A DNA stretch of 64,000 nt, from contig NZ_JBHTFQ010000001.1 in NCBI RefSeq assembly GCF_042666235.1, positions 62,001 through 126,000 of the forward strand, in the 5' to 3' direction. This DNA comes from Halodurantibacterium daqingensis (GTDB lineage Bacteria > Pseudomonadota > Alphaproteobacteria > Rhodobacterales > Rhodobacteraceae). The first letter of the stretch is position 1. Each line of letters starts with the position of its first letter. This document shows, in pieces, positions 16,271 through 24,913 of this stretch. Made by a program: the position numbers and the translations under genes. Under the pieces are notes generated by a model, which was given only the letters and a program-made list of their open reading frames with translations, searched no databases and was not told the DNA's origin.

Positions 16271-17542
16271 ATGACCCAAGACCGTCTTACGCTTTCATCG
16301 CTCAAGGCAAAAAGCCCGGCAGACCTTCTGGCGATGGCCGAAGAGCTGGAGATCGAAAATGCCTCGTCCATGCGCAAGGGCGAGATGATGTTCTCGATCC
16401 TCAAGGAGCGCGCGGAAGAAGGCTGGGAGGTATCGGGCGACGGTGTTCTCGAGGTTCTTCAGGATGGTTTCGGCTTCCTCCGTTCGACCGAGGCCAACTA
16501 TCTGCCTGGCCCGGATGACATCTATGTGTCGCCCGAGATGATCCGCCAGTTCAGCCTGCGCACCGGCGATACGGTGGAAGGTGTTATCCAGGCGCCGCGC
16601 GAGAACGAGCGCTATTTTGCCCTGACGCGGGTGACCCGCATCAACTTCGACGAACCCGAACGCGCACGCCACAAGGTGCATTTCGACAACCTCACGCCGC
16701 TTTATCCTGATGAACGGCTGCGGATGGAGATTGACGACCCCACGGTCCGCGACCGGTCCGGGAGGATCATCGATATCGTCGCACCCATGGGCAAGGGGCA
16801 GCGGGCGCTGATTGTGGCGCCGCCACGGACCGGTAAAACGGTGCTTTTGCAGAATATCGCCCATTCGATCGCGCAGAACCATCCGGAATGCTACCTGATC
16901 GTGCTGCTGATCGATGAACGGCCTGAAGAGGTGACGGACATGCAGCGCAGCGTGAAGGGCGAAGTTGTCTCCTCGACCTTCGATGAACCTGCGACGCGTC
17001 ACGTGGCTGTTGCCGAGATGGTCATCGAAAAGGCCAAACGTCTGGTTGAGCACAAGCGTGATGTCGTCATCCTGCTTGACTCGATCACCCGTCTGGGCCG
17101 CGCGTTCAACACCGTGGTCCCCTCGTCAGGCAAGGTGCTGACCGGGGGTGTGGATGCGAACGCCTTGCAACGCCCAAAGCGCTTTTTCGGCGCCGCGCGG
17201 AATATCGAAGAAGGCGGATCGCTCACCATCATCGCAACGGCGCTGATCGACACCGGCAGCCGGATGGACGAAGTGATCTTCGAGGAATTCAAGGGGACCG
17301 GCAACTCCGAGATCGTGCTTGACCGCAAGGTGGCGGACAAGCGCGTCTTCCCGGCGATGGATATCCTCAAATCGGGAACGCGCAAAGAGGATCTTCTGGT
17401 CGACAAGGCCGATCTTCAGAAGACCTTCGTGTTGCGGCGGATCCTGAATCCGATGGGGACGACCGAAGCCATCGAGTTCCTGATTTCCAAGCTGAAGCAG
17501 ACCAAGTCGAACAGTGATTTCTTCGATTCGATGAACACCTGA
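16271..17542 (+). CDS. rho: Transcription termination factor Rho
   Basis: A 423-residue hexameric RNA helicase. The N-terminal Rho helix-extended region (1-47) lacks large insertions; the cold-shock-like RNA domain has RNP1 DGFGFLR (65-71); Walker A APPRTGKT is at 183-190; VVILLDSITRLGRAFN and the C-terminal Q-loop/R-loop regions are intact. ATG 16271 has GAAAGG 7 nt upstream; a TTG one codon earlier is less likely. Followed 11 nt later by mnmE. Confidence 0.97.
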   Translation: MTQDRLTLSSLKAKSPADLLAMAEELEIENASSMRKGEMMFSILKERAEEGWEVSGDGVLEVLQDGFGFLRSTEANYLPGPDDIYVSPEMIRQFSLRTGDTVEGVIQAPRENERYFALTRVTRINFDEPERARHKVHFDNLTPLYPDERLRMEIDDPTVRDRSGRIIDIVAPMGKGQRALIVAPPRTGKTVLLQNIAHSIAQNHPECYLIVLLIDERPEEVTDMQRSVKGEVVSSTFDEPATRHVAVAEMVIEKAKRLVEHKRDVVILLDSITRLGRAFNTVVPSSGKVLTGGVDANALQRPKRFFGAARNIEEGGSLTIIATALIDTGSRMDEVIFEEFKGTGNSEIVLDRKVADKRVFPAMDILKSGTRKEDLLVDKADLQKTFVLRRILNPMGTTEAIEFLISKLKQTKSNSDFFDSMNT

Positions 17543-17553
17543 CGGAACGGGCC

Positions 17554-18840
17554 ATGGACACGATCTTTGCTTTGGCCACCGCACGCGGCAAGGCCGGGGT
17601 AGCGGTTGTGCGGTTGTCAGGACCGGATGCCTGGCCGGTGGTTGAAACCTTGGCGGGGACCCTGCCGACGGCCCGTCGTGCCGCCTTGCGGACCTTGCGG
17701 AACAGGGAAGGGGAGGTTCTGGACCAGGCGCTGGTGATCCTTTTTCCGCGCGGTCAGAGCTATACCGGTGAAGAGGTGGCAGAACTGCAGCTTCATGGCA
17801 GCCCGGCGATCATACGCTCGGTGCTTGCCTGGCTTGACCAACAGCCCGGTCTGCGCCCTGCCGAAGCCGGTGAGTTCAGCCGCCGTGCGCTTGAGAATGG
17901 CTGCATGGACCTTGCCCAGATCGAAGGGCTTGCCGATCTTCTTGAGGCCGAAACCGAAGCGCAGCGCCAGCAAGCGCAGCGGGTTTTCGCAGGCGAGATA
18001 GGGCAGAGATCCGAGAAGTGGCGCAGCCGTCTTGTGCGGGCCGCGGCGCTTCTGGAGGCCACGATTGATTTTGCCGATGAAGATGTTCCGGTCGACGTGG
18101 CGCCCGAGGTTTCGGCCCTGATTGCCGAGGTTCAGGGCGAACTCCGCCAGGAAGTCGCGGGAAGCTACTTTGCCGAGCGTGTTCGCGACGGCTTCGAGGT
18201 GGCAATCCTTGGCGCACCGAATGCCGGAAAATCCACCTTGCTCAATGCCTTGGCCAGACGTGAAGCTGCGATCACATCGGCCATTGCCGGAACGACGCGG
18301 GACATCATCGAGGTTCGGATGGACCTTGATGGCCTCCCGGTAACCTTTCTTGATACCGCGGGACTTCGAGATACCGAGGATGAGGTCGAGGCCCTGGGCA
18401 TCAGCCGCGCCCTTGCCCGTGCGGACTCGGCGGATCTTCGTATTCTACTGGTCGAGGGAGAGGCGAAGCCGCAGCTCGCGCTGCGGCCGGATGATCTTGT
18501 GGTGCGGGGAAAGGCGGATCTGGCTCCGGGTCAGGGATTGTCCGTCTCCGGCAAGACGGGCGAGGGGCTGCAAGAGCTCACCGCCCGAATCACGCAGATC
18601 CTGTCCGACCGAGCCGCCCGGCCGGTCACACTTACGCGAGCACGCCATCGCCGCGCAGCCGAAGGGGCCATATCTGCTTTGGATCGCGCCCGGGATCAGT
18701 TAGAACAGAACCTTCCCCATCCCGAATTGGCGGCCGAAGAGCTTCGGAGCGCGATTCGGGCCTTGAATGCGCTCGTGGGGCGGGTAGATGTCGAAGATCT
18801 TCTGGACGAGATCTTTTCCAGCTTCTGCATCGGCAAGTAG
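17554..18840 (+). CDS. mnmE: tRNA modification GTPase MnmE
   Basis: A 428-residue GTPase that with MnmG modifies uridine 34 of certain tRNAs. An N-terminal folate-binding domain (about 1-118, LHGSPAIIRSVL) is followed by a helical domain, then a G domain with P-loop GAPNAGKST (220-228), DTAGLRDTEDEVE, and the C-terminal FCIGK box (about 424-428) with the required cysteine. It ends 2 nt before the long-form mnmG start, so the two partner genes are co-transcribed. Confidence 0.96.
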   Translation: MDTIFALATARGKAGVAVVRLSGPDAWPVVETLAGTLPTARRAALRTLRNREGEVLDQALVILFPRGQSYTGEEVAELQLHGSPAIIRSVLAWLDQQPGLRPAEAGEFSRRALENGCMDLAQIEGLADLLEAETEAQRQQAQRVFAGEIGQRSEKWRSRLVRAAALLEATIDFADEDVPVDVAPEVSALIAEVQGELRQEVAGSYFAERVRDGFEVAILGAPNAGKSTLLNALARREAAITSAIAGTTRDIIEVRMDLDGLPVTFLDTAGLRDTEDEVEALGISRALARADSADLRILLVEGEAKPQLALRPDDLVVRGKADLAPGQGLSVSGKTGEGLQELTARITQILSDRAARPVTLTRARHRRAAEGAISALDRARDQLEQNLPHPELAAEELRSAIRALNALVGRVDVEDLLDEIFSSFCIGK

Positions 18841-18842
18841 GA

Positions 18843-20717
18843 GTGTTTCACGTGAAACATTTTGACGTTCTGGTAATCGGCGGCGGACATGCCGGGGCCG
18901 AGGCGGCGCATGCAGCGGCCCGCATGGGCGCGCAAGTGGCGCTGGTCACGCTGACCAAGGCCTCGATCGGCGTCATGTCCTGCAATCCGGCAATCGGAGG
19001 CCTGGGCAAGGGGCATCTGGTGCGGGAGGTCGACGCCCTCGACGGGCTCATGGGACGTGCTGCCGACAAGGCTGGCATCCAGTTTCGCCTTCTGAACCGG
19101 CGTAAAGGTCCTGCGGTCCAGGGACCTCGTGCGCAGGCCGATCGAAAGCTGTATCGGGACGCAATTCAGGCAGAGCTGGCGCTTCAAGCCGGATTGACCA
19201 TTATCGAAGGAGAAGCCGCCGATTTTATCCTTGAAGGCGGTTCTGTAGCCGGAGTCGTTCTGGCGACGGGCGAACATCTTGCAGCGCGTTGCGTTGTGCT
19301 TACCTCAGGAACCTTCCTCCGCGGCGTGATCCATATCGGAGACGAGCGGCGGCCGGGCGGACGGATGGGGGACAAGCCATCAGTTGGCCTGGCCGAGCGC
19401 CTTTCCAGCTTCGGGCTGCCGCTCGGCCGGCTCAAGACGGGAACCCCGCCTCGGCTCGACGGGCGAACAATCGACTGGTCTGTTCTTGAAATGCAGCCGG
19501 GAGACGACGATCCGGTAATGTTCTCGTTCTTGAACAGCCGTCCGTCTGCTCGGCAGCTTTCTTGCGGGATAACCCATACGAACCAGGAAACCCATGATCT
19601 TATTCGGGAGAATTTGCATCGTTCCGCGATGTATGGTGGGCACATCGAAGGGGTAGGGCCCCGATACTGTCCGTCGATCGAAGACAAGATCGTGCGGTTC
19701 GCCGACAAGGAGGCGCATCAGGTCTTTCTCGAACCGGAAGGGCTGGACGATGACACCGTCTATCCCAACGGAATCTCCACCTCCTTGCCGGTCGAGGTGC
19801 AATGGGCCTATGTTCGATCGATGCGTGGCTTGGAAAGGGTCGAGATCCTTCAGCCCGGTTACGCGATCGAATACGACTATGTTGATCCCAGGGCGTTGCG
19901 GCCGACGCTCGAACTGCGCGAGGTGCCGGGACTGTATCTCGCGGGTCAGATCAACGGAACCACGGGATACGAGGAGGCCGCAGCCCAAGGGCTGGTGGCG
20001 GGCCTTAACGCGGCGCTGCACGCGCGGGGCGGCGAGCCGGTCGTGTTTGACCGCGCCAGCAGCTACATCGGGGTGATGATCGACGATCTGGTGACGCGCG
20101 GCGTGACCGAGCCCTACCGGATGTTCACCTCACGCGCGGAGTTTCGTCTGTCGCTCCGGGCTGACAACGCCGATCAGCGCCTGACTGGCCTGGGTATCCG
20201 CCTGGGGTGCGTAGGCGAGACACGGCGTGTTGCTTACGAGAAGAAGCAGGATCTTCTCGCCCGGGCGAAGGAGCGGCTGCAGGCGCTGACTTTCACTCCG
20301 CCTCAGCTGGCAGAAGCCGGCTTCAAGGTGAGCCAGGACGGACAGCGCCGGTCGGCCTATGATCTTCTGGCATTCCCGGATGTGTCACTGCGAGACCTTG
20401 AAGTACTGGAGCCAGACCTTGCCGATCTGGATCCGGAAACGCGCCTTCAGACAGAGCGTGACGCACTTTATGCGACCTATATTCTACGGCAGGAACTCGA
20501 TGTTGCAGCGCTGCGCCGCGACGAGGGGCAAGCGATTCCGCCCGGTTTCGATTACACCCAGATCAGCGGGTTGTCGAACGAACTCAAGGGAAAGCTGTCA
20601 CAGGTGCGTCCTGAAACCCTTGGTCAGGCAGGGCGCGTAGACGGCATGACGCCGGCGGCGCTGACCTTGTTGCTGGCCAAGATCCGGCAAGCGGGACGTG
20701 AGCGGTCGGCAGGATGA
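18843..20717 (+). CDS. mnmG: tRNA uridine-5-carboxymethylaminomethyl synthesis enzyme MnmG (GidA)
   Basis: A 624-residue FAD enzyme, the partner of MnmE. It has the dinucleotide motif GGGHAGAEAA near 13-22, MSCNPAIGGLGKGHLVREVDAL, the PRYCPSIEDK motif, and a C-terminal helical domain. Two starts compete: GTG 18843 (giving MFHVKH, common in annotations) and GTG 18852, which has AGGAG exactly 8 nt upstream and looks better for ribosome binding. The parS palindrome spans 18844-18859 and so covers this start region. It overlaps rsmG by ATGA. Confidence 0.96.
   Translation: MFHVKHFDVLVIGGGHAGAEAAHAAARMGAQVALVTLTKASIGVMSCNPAIGGLGKGHLVREVDALDGLMGRAADKAGIQFRLLNRRKGPAVQGPRAQADRKLYRDAIQAELALQAGLTIIEGEAADFILEGGSVAGVVLATGEHLAARCVVLTSGTFLRGVIHIGDERRPGGRMGDKPSVGLAERLSSFGLPLGRLKTGTPPRLDGRTIDWSVLEMQPGDDDPVMFSFLNSRPSARQLSCGITHTNQETHDLIRENLHRSAMYGGHIEGVGPRYCPSIEDKIVRFADKEAHQVFLEPEGLDDDTVYPNGISTSLPVEVQWAYVRSMRGLERVEILQPGYAIEYDYVDPRALRPTLELREVPGLYLAGQINGTTGYEEAAAQGLVAGLNAALHARGGEPVVFDRASSYIGVMIDDLVTRGVTEPYRMFTSRAEFRLSLRADNADQRLTGLGIRLGCVGETRRVAYEKKQDLLARAKERLQALTFTPPQLAEAGFKVSQDGQRRSAYDLLAFPDVSLRDLEVLEPDLADLDPETRLQTERDALYATYILRQELDVAALRRDEGQAIPPGFDYTQISGLSNELKGKLSQVRPETLGQAGRVDGMTPAALTLLLAKIRQAGRERSAG
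18844..18859. promoter_or_regulatory. parS centromere site 1 (perfect)
   Basis: The 16-bp palindrome TGTTTCACGTGAAACA is identical to the classical chromosomal parS bound by ParB (Spo0J). It lies at the mnmG start codon, about 3.2 kb from the proposed oriC and 2.5 kb before parA. It encodes Phe-His-Val-Lys-His if translation starts at GTG 18843. Confidence 0.96.
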
Positions 20718-21331
20718 GTCAGGATGCATTCCGTGCAGCGCTGGATGTTTCACGTGAAACATTGGAGCGGCTCGATCAGTATGAAGCCCTGCTTCGCAAA
20801 TGGAATGCGGCGATCAACCTTGTCTCGTCCGGCTCGCTGAAGGAGGTCTGGTCGCGCCACTTCCTGGATTCGGCGCAGGTGTTTTCGAAGGCGTCGGATG
20901 CAAGAACCTGGGCGGATATGGGAAGTGGCGGGGGATTTCCGGGGATCGTTGTTGCGATCCTTGCCGCTGCAGAGGCCCCTGATCTTCGGGTGACGCTTGT
21001 CGAATCAGACCTGCGCAAGGCCACCTTTCTCACGACGGTGGTGCGCGAGCTGTCGCTGGGCGCCGCGGTGATCCCGGAACGTATCGAAAAAGTTCCGCCG
21101 CTCGCTGCGCAGGTTGTTTCGGCACGCGCGCTTGCGCCGCTTTCGCAGCTTCTTGGTCATGCTGATCGTCATCTTGCCCCTGGGGGACGGGCGGTGTTTC
21201 TGAAAGGCGGAAGCTGGCCGTCCGAGGTCGAAGAAGCGCAGAAACACTGGAAGTTTGAGTTCGAGGCGCATAAAAGCAAGACAGACCCCTCGGGGGTGAT
21301 CCTGACCATCGGAGCCATATCTCGTGTCTGA
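20714..21331 (+). CDS. rsmG: 16S rRNA (guanine527-N7)-methyltransferase RsmG (GidB)
   Basis: A 205-residue SAM-dependent methyltransferase for G527 of 16S rRNA. Motifs include YEALLRKWNAAINLVS (about 24-39), HFLDSAQVF, the SAM loop WADMGSGGGFPGIVVAI and VVSARALAPLSQLL. The start forms an ATGA overlap with mnmG, and the stop overlaps the parA start by 8 bp. A perfect parS lies within codons 11-16 (Asp-Val-Ser-Arg-Glu-Thr). Confidence 0.95.
   Translation: MSQDAFRAALDVSRETLERLDQYEALLRKWNAAINLVSSGSLKEVWSRHFLDSAQVFSKASDARTWADMGSGGGFPGIVVAILAAAEAPDLRVTLVESDLRKATFLTTVVRELSLGAAVIPERIEKVPPLAAQVVSARALAPLSQLLGHADRHLAPGGRAVFLKGGSWPSEVEEAQKHWKFEFEAHKSKTDPSGVILTIGAISRV
20746..20761. promoter_or_regulatory. 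parS centromere site 2 (perfect)
   Basis: A second exact copy of TGTTTCACGTGAAACA, inside the 5' part of rsmG and 1,902 bp after site 1. Two perfect copies of a 16-bp palindrome this close together and next to parAB cannot reasonably be chance. Confidence 0.96.
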
Positions 21332-22136
21332 CGTTTCAGTATCCGCGCCCCGCATCATCGCCATCGCCAACCAGAAGGGCGGGGTTGGCAAAACGACAAC
21401 CGCGATCAATCTTGCGGCGTCTCTGGCCGAGTCGGGTCAACGGGTTCTCCTGATCGATATCGACCCGCAGGGAAATGCATCGACGGGGCTGGGAATCGAG
21501 CCGGGGCAGCGCCGCCACACAACCTATGATCTGATGCTGGGAGAGGCAGGGCTACATGATGTTGTGGTCGAAACCGCCTTCGCTAACATCTGGCTGTGTC
21601 CTGCAACGACGGACCTGTCGTCGGCCGATATCGACTTTGGCAACAACGAAAAGCGAAGCTCCCTGCTTCGGGCAGCGCTGCAGCAGCCCTCTGCGCGAGC
21701 GTTCGATTATGTTCTGATCGACTGCCCGCCTTCTCTGAGCCTGCTGACGGTCAATGCCATGATTGCGGCTCATTCGGTTCTTGTCCCGTTGCAGAGCGAA
21801 TTCTTCGCCCTGGAAGGATTGTCGCAGCTGCTTCTGACGGTGCAGCAGGTGCGCAAGGCAAACCCGGATCTGCGGATCGAAGGGGTTGTCCTGACCATGT
21901 ACGATGGCCGCAACAACCTGTCGCAGCAAGTCGAGCAGGATGCCCGGGACAACCTCGGGCCGCTGGTCTTCGAAACGGTCGTGCCGCGAAATGTGCGGTT
22001 GAGCGAGGCGCCATCCTATGCCATGCCCGTCCTGGCCTATGACAGCACCTCGCGCGGGAGCCAGGCCTATCGCGCCTTGGCACGAGAAATACTCGCGCGA
22101 CACGGCGCGCAACAACAGCTAGAGGGGCAGGTGTGA
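21324..22136 (+). CDS. parA: Chromosome partitioning ATPase ParA (Soj)
   Basis: A 270-residue deviant Walker ATPase that moves ParB-parS complexes along the nucleoid. The N-terminus IIAIANQKGGVGKTTTAINL holds the deviant Walker A (about 18-24). LLIDIDPQGNASTGLG, DYVLIDCPPSLSLLTVNAM and LTMYDGRNNLSQQVEQD are family motifs. No N-terminal helix-turn-helix is present, fitting the chromosomal type Ia short form. Ends by sharing its TGA with the parB ATG. Confidence 0.97.
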   Translation: MSDVSVSAPRIIAIANQKGGVGKTTTAINLAASLAESGQRVLLIDIDPQGNASTGLGIEPGQRRHTTYDLMLGEAGLHDVVVETAFANIWLCPATTDLSSADIDFGNNEKRSSLLRAALQQPSARAFDYVLIDCPPSLSLLTVNAMIAAHSVLVPLQSEFFALEGLSQLLLTVQQVRKANPDLRIEGVVLTMYDGRNNLSQQVEQDARDNLGPLVFETVVPRNVRLSEAPSYAMPVLAYDSTSRGSQAYRALAREILARHGAQQQLEGQV

Positions 22137-23032
22137 TGGAAAAGCGGGTGGAGCGGCGCGGTCTTGGCCGGGGTCTTTCGGCACTCATGGCAGATGTGAG
22201 CCTCGACCACGCGCCCTCGGCCGAGCCCGAAGCGCGACCACGGCGCGCAGATCTTGTTCTTCCGGTCGAGAAAGTCATCCCGAACCCCGATCAGCCCCGT
22301 CGGCACTTCACCCGCGAGGCGCTGGAAGAACTGGCTGCGTCGATCCGTGAAAAGGGCATCATCCAGCCCCTGATCGTACGCGTGAAGGACAGCGAGAGCG
22401 GCACCTACGAGATCGTTGCCGGCGAACGTCGTTGGCGCGCCGCGCAAATGGCCCAGTTGCACGAGGTTCCGGTGCTGGTGCGCGAGTTTTCGGACTCGGA
22501 AGTGCTTGAAATCGCCATCATCGAGAACATTCAGCGTGCGGATCTCAATCCGGTGGAAGAGGCGATGGGCTACCGCCTGCTGATGGAACGGTTCGGCCAT
22601 ACCCAGGAAAAACTGGCCGAGGCGCTCAGCAAGAGTCGCAGCCATATCGCCAATCTGATGCGACTTCTGCAGCTGCCGGAAGAGGTGCAGGGCTATCTGC
22701 GCGAGGGCAAGCTGACGGCTGGCCATGCCCGTGCCTTGATCACCACCGACAATCCCGGCGAACTGGCGCGTCAGGTCATGGCGCGGGAACTCTCGGTGCG
22801 CGAAACCGAAGCCCTGGTCAAGAAGCCGCGCGGAGGCGAAACCCGGCGCCCGCAGGCACCCGCAACTGCCGAGAAGGATGCCGATACCCGTGCACTTGAG
22901 GGCGATCTGTCGGCGAATCTTGGCTTGTCGGTAACGATCGACCATCAGCCGGGAGGGCAGGCGGGCCAGCTTGTGATCCGATACAAGACGCTGGACGATC
23001 TTGACCGACTTTGCGGATTGCTGAGCCGTTAA
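22136..23032 (+). CDS. parB: Chromosome partitioning protein ParB (Spo0J)
   Basis: A 298-residue parS-binding CTPase-type clamp. The N-terminus RRGLGRGLSALMADV is the ParA-stimulating peptide; the N-domain has NPDQPRRHFTREALEELAASI and the CTP-binding GERRWRAAQ box; a helix-turn-helix follows (EKLAEALSKSRSHIANLMRLL); the C-terminus dimerises. ATG 22136 overlaps the parA TGA by one base; GTG 22133 is an alternative. It ends in a TTAA shared with the convergent ybaN stop. Cognate parS sites lie 1.4 and 3.3 kb upstream. Confidence 0.97.
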   Translation: MEKRVERRGLGRGLSALMADVSLDHAPSAEPEARPRRADLVLPVEKVIPNPDQPRRHFTREALEELAASIREKGIIQPLIVRVKDSESGTYEIVAGERRWRAAQMAQLHEVPVLVREFSDSEVLEIAIIENIQRADLNPVEEAMGYRLLMERFGHTQEKLAEALSKSRSHIANLMRLLQLPEEVQGYLREGKLTAGHARALITTDNPGELARQVMARELSVRETEALVKKPRGGETRRPQAPATAEKDADTRALEGDLSANLGLSVTIDHQPGGQAGQLVIRYKTLDDLDRLCGLLSR

Positions 23033-23385
23033 CCTTCGGGGCGGCTCCAGATGAACAAGGCGACGCAGGCAAGTGTCGCGCCCTGGACAAGCAGAACCCA
23101 GAGTGGAAGGGCGAGGACGACTGACAGGCCCAGGGCCGCTGTCATGGCAAGGCTCGACGCACGCTTGGCCCTGCGCGAAATCGCGCCGTTGCGCTGCCAG
23201 CTTTCAATCGGCGGGCCGAGGCGCGGGTGTGTAATCAGCCAATGATGCAGCCGCTCGGATGATCGAGCAAAGCAGAACGCGGCCAGAAGAAGGAAGGGCA
23301 CCGTCGGCAGCAGGGGCAAGGCTGCGCCGATCACCCCAAGGGCGAGGCAGATCAGCCCGCAAAAGGCCCAGAACCAGCGCATCAT
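23029..23385 (-). CDS. DUF454 (YbaN family) inner membrane protein
   Basis: A 118-residue protein with helices near 4-35 and 78-112. The sequence MMRWFWAFCGLICLALGVIGAALPLLPTVPFLLLAAFCFARSS is the DUF454 signature, followed by HHWLITHPRLGPPIESWQRNGAISRRAK. Function is unknown. ATG 23385 gives an ATGA overlap with hemW. It is the last gene of a five-gene leftward chain. Confidence 0.9.
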   Translation of the reverse strand: MMRWFWAFCGLICLALGVIGAALPLLPTVPFLLLAAFCFARSSERLHHWLITHPRLGPPIESWQRNGAISRRAKRASSLAMTAALGLSVVLALPLWVLLVQGATLACVALFIWSRPEG

Positions 23386-24542
23386 GTCATAAGCTCTCGC
23401 AGGATGGCGTTCAGCACGATCCGCCCATCGGCAGTGGCGCAAAGCCTGTCGCCCTTTAGCTCCAGAAGGCCCAGATCCTGAAGCGGAGCGATGCGGTGTT
23501 CGGGAATGGTCTGGCCGGCCAGGGCGGCGTGTCGGGTCAGATCCACCCCCTCGGCAAGCCGCAGGCTCATCATCAGATATTCGTCCGCCTGATCGCCGCC
23601 GTCCAGGGGCTGACGGGGCAGCTCGCCGCTTCCCTTCCGTTCCACCTGGGCAAGCCAGGCCAAAGGGTCCGTCGGCGTATCGGTTGCAAGGCGCTGCGTT
23701 CCAAGCGTCAGACGCCCATGCGCGCCGGGGCCGATGCCGGCATAGTCTCCGGCGCGCCAGTAGATCAGGTTGTGCCGTGATTCAGAGCCTTCCCGGGCGT
23801 GGTTTGACACCTCGTATCCCGCCATTCCAGCCGCGCCGCACCGATCCTGCGTCATGGCATACATGTCGGCAGACAGATCATCCTCGGGCAGGCCGCGCAG
23901 GCCACCGCCGGCATGGCGCGCACCAAAGGCGGTGCCGTCCTCGATCGTGAGCTGGTAAAGCGACAGATGGTCGATGGCCATCGACAGCGCCTCGTCCAGT
24001 TCCAGACGCCAATCCGCCAGTGTCTGATGCTGGCGGGCATAGATCATGTCGAAGCTGACGCGATCGAAGCAATCGCGGGCGATATCGAAAGCCCGGCGCG
24101 CCTCGGCTGCGCTGTGCAGGCGTCCGAGGCGACGCAGATCCTCGTCGCGCAGCGATTGCACGCCCATTGACAGCCGCGTCACGCCGGCGTCGCGATAGCC
24201 TCGGAAACGACCCGCCTCGACCGAGGTGGGGTTGGCCTCAAGCGTCACTTCCCAGTCATTGGATTGCGGCCAGGTGCGGCGGATCCGGTCGAGCACGGCA
24301 GCCACCAGTTCCGGCTCCATCAGGCTTGGGGTGCCACCGCCGAAGAAAACCGTGTTGAGGATCCGCCCTTCGGTTTCACGGCCGATCCGGTCAATCTCGG
24401 ACAGATAGGCCGCCTGCCAGCGGCTCTGGTCTATGGCGGCGGACACATGGGAATTGAAGTCGCAATAGGGACATTTCGCCTGGCAGAACGGCCAGTGCAG
24501 ATAAAGCCCGAAGCCGCCGTTCCGCCAGTCCTGCATCATCAT
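23382..24542 (-). CDS. hemW: HemW-like radical SAM haem chaperone (HemN family)
   Basis: A 386-residue radical SAM protein. The cluster motif is CQAKCPYC (C20, C24, C27 from the first Met); VFFGGGTPSLM and SMGVQSLRDEDLRRLGRLHS follow, and a C-terminal HemN domain has GIGPGAHGR. Proteins of this length with the CxxxCxxC pattern lacking an extra N-terminal Cys are HemW, which binds haem, rather than true coproporphyrinogen dehydrogenase. Three consecutive ATG codons occur at the start; 24542 makes an ATGA overlap with ridA. Confidence 0.92.
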   Translation of the reverse strand: MMMQDWRNGGFGLYLHWPFCQAKCPYCDFNSHVSAAIDQSRWQAAYLSEIDRIGRETEGRILNTVFFGGGTPSLMEPELVAAVLDRIRRTWPQSNDWEVTLEANPTSVEAGRFRGYRDAGVTRLSMGVQSLRDEDLRRLGRLHSAAEARRAFDIARDCFDRVSFDMIYARQHQTLADWRLELDEALSMAIDHLSLYQLTIEDGTAFGARHAGGGLRGLPEDDLSADMYAMTQDRCGAAGMAGYEVSNHAREGSESRHNLIYWRAGDYAGIGPGAHGRLTLGTQRLATDTPTDPLAWLAQVERKGSGELPRQPLDGGDQADEYLMMSLRLAEGVDLTRHAALAGQTIPEHRIAPLQDLGLLELKGDRLCATADGRIVLNAILRELMT

Positions 24543-24913
24543 CCCTTGAAGGCTGTCACTTCGATCTCGATCTGCATTTCCGGGCGGATCAGACCCGCGA
24601 CCACCATCGTCGCAGCCGGCCGGACGGTGCCGAGAGCTTCGGCCAGAACCGGCGCGACCGCTTCCACCAATGCAGCATCGGTGACGATATAGGTCACGCG
24701 CACGATGTCTGCCATGGCAAAGCCTGCCTCGGTCAGAACCGACTCGATGGTTGCGAAGCAGTTGCGCGCCTGCTCGGTGGCATCTGCAGGCATCTTCATC
24801 GTGGCATAATCGTAACCGGTGACGCCCGAGACGAAGCACCAGCCTCCTTTCACAACCGCGCGGGAATAGCCCATCTTGGCCTCGAACGGGGAGCCGGTGC
24901 TGATGCGTTTCAT
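24539..24913 (-). CDS. RidA family protein (enamine/imine deaminase type)
   Basis: A 124-residue YjgF/YER057c/UK114 trimer-forming protein. MKRISTGSPFEAKMGYSRAVVKG, FVSGVTG and a final RPAATMVVAGLIRPEMQIEIEVTAF follow the family, with the catalytic-type arginine in VRPAATM. RidA hydrolyses reactive enamines formed by PLP enzymes. It differs from classic RidA in the N-terminal region, so subgroup and substrate are uncertain. ATG 24913 overlaps rdgB by ATGA. Confidence 0.88.
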   Translation of the reverse strand: MKRISTGSPFEAKMGYSRAVVKGGWCFVSGVTGYDYATMKMPADATEQARNCFATIESVLTEAGFAMADIVRVTYIVTDAALVEAVAPVLAEALGTVRPAATMVVAGLIRPEMQIEIEVTAFKG

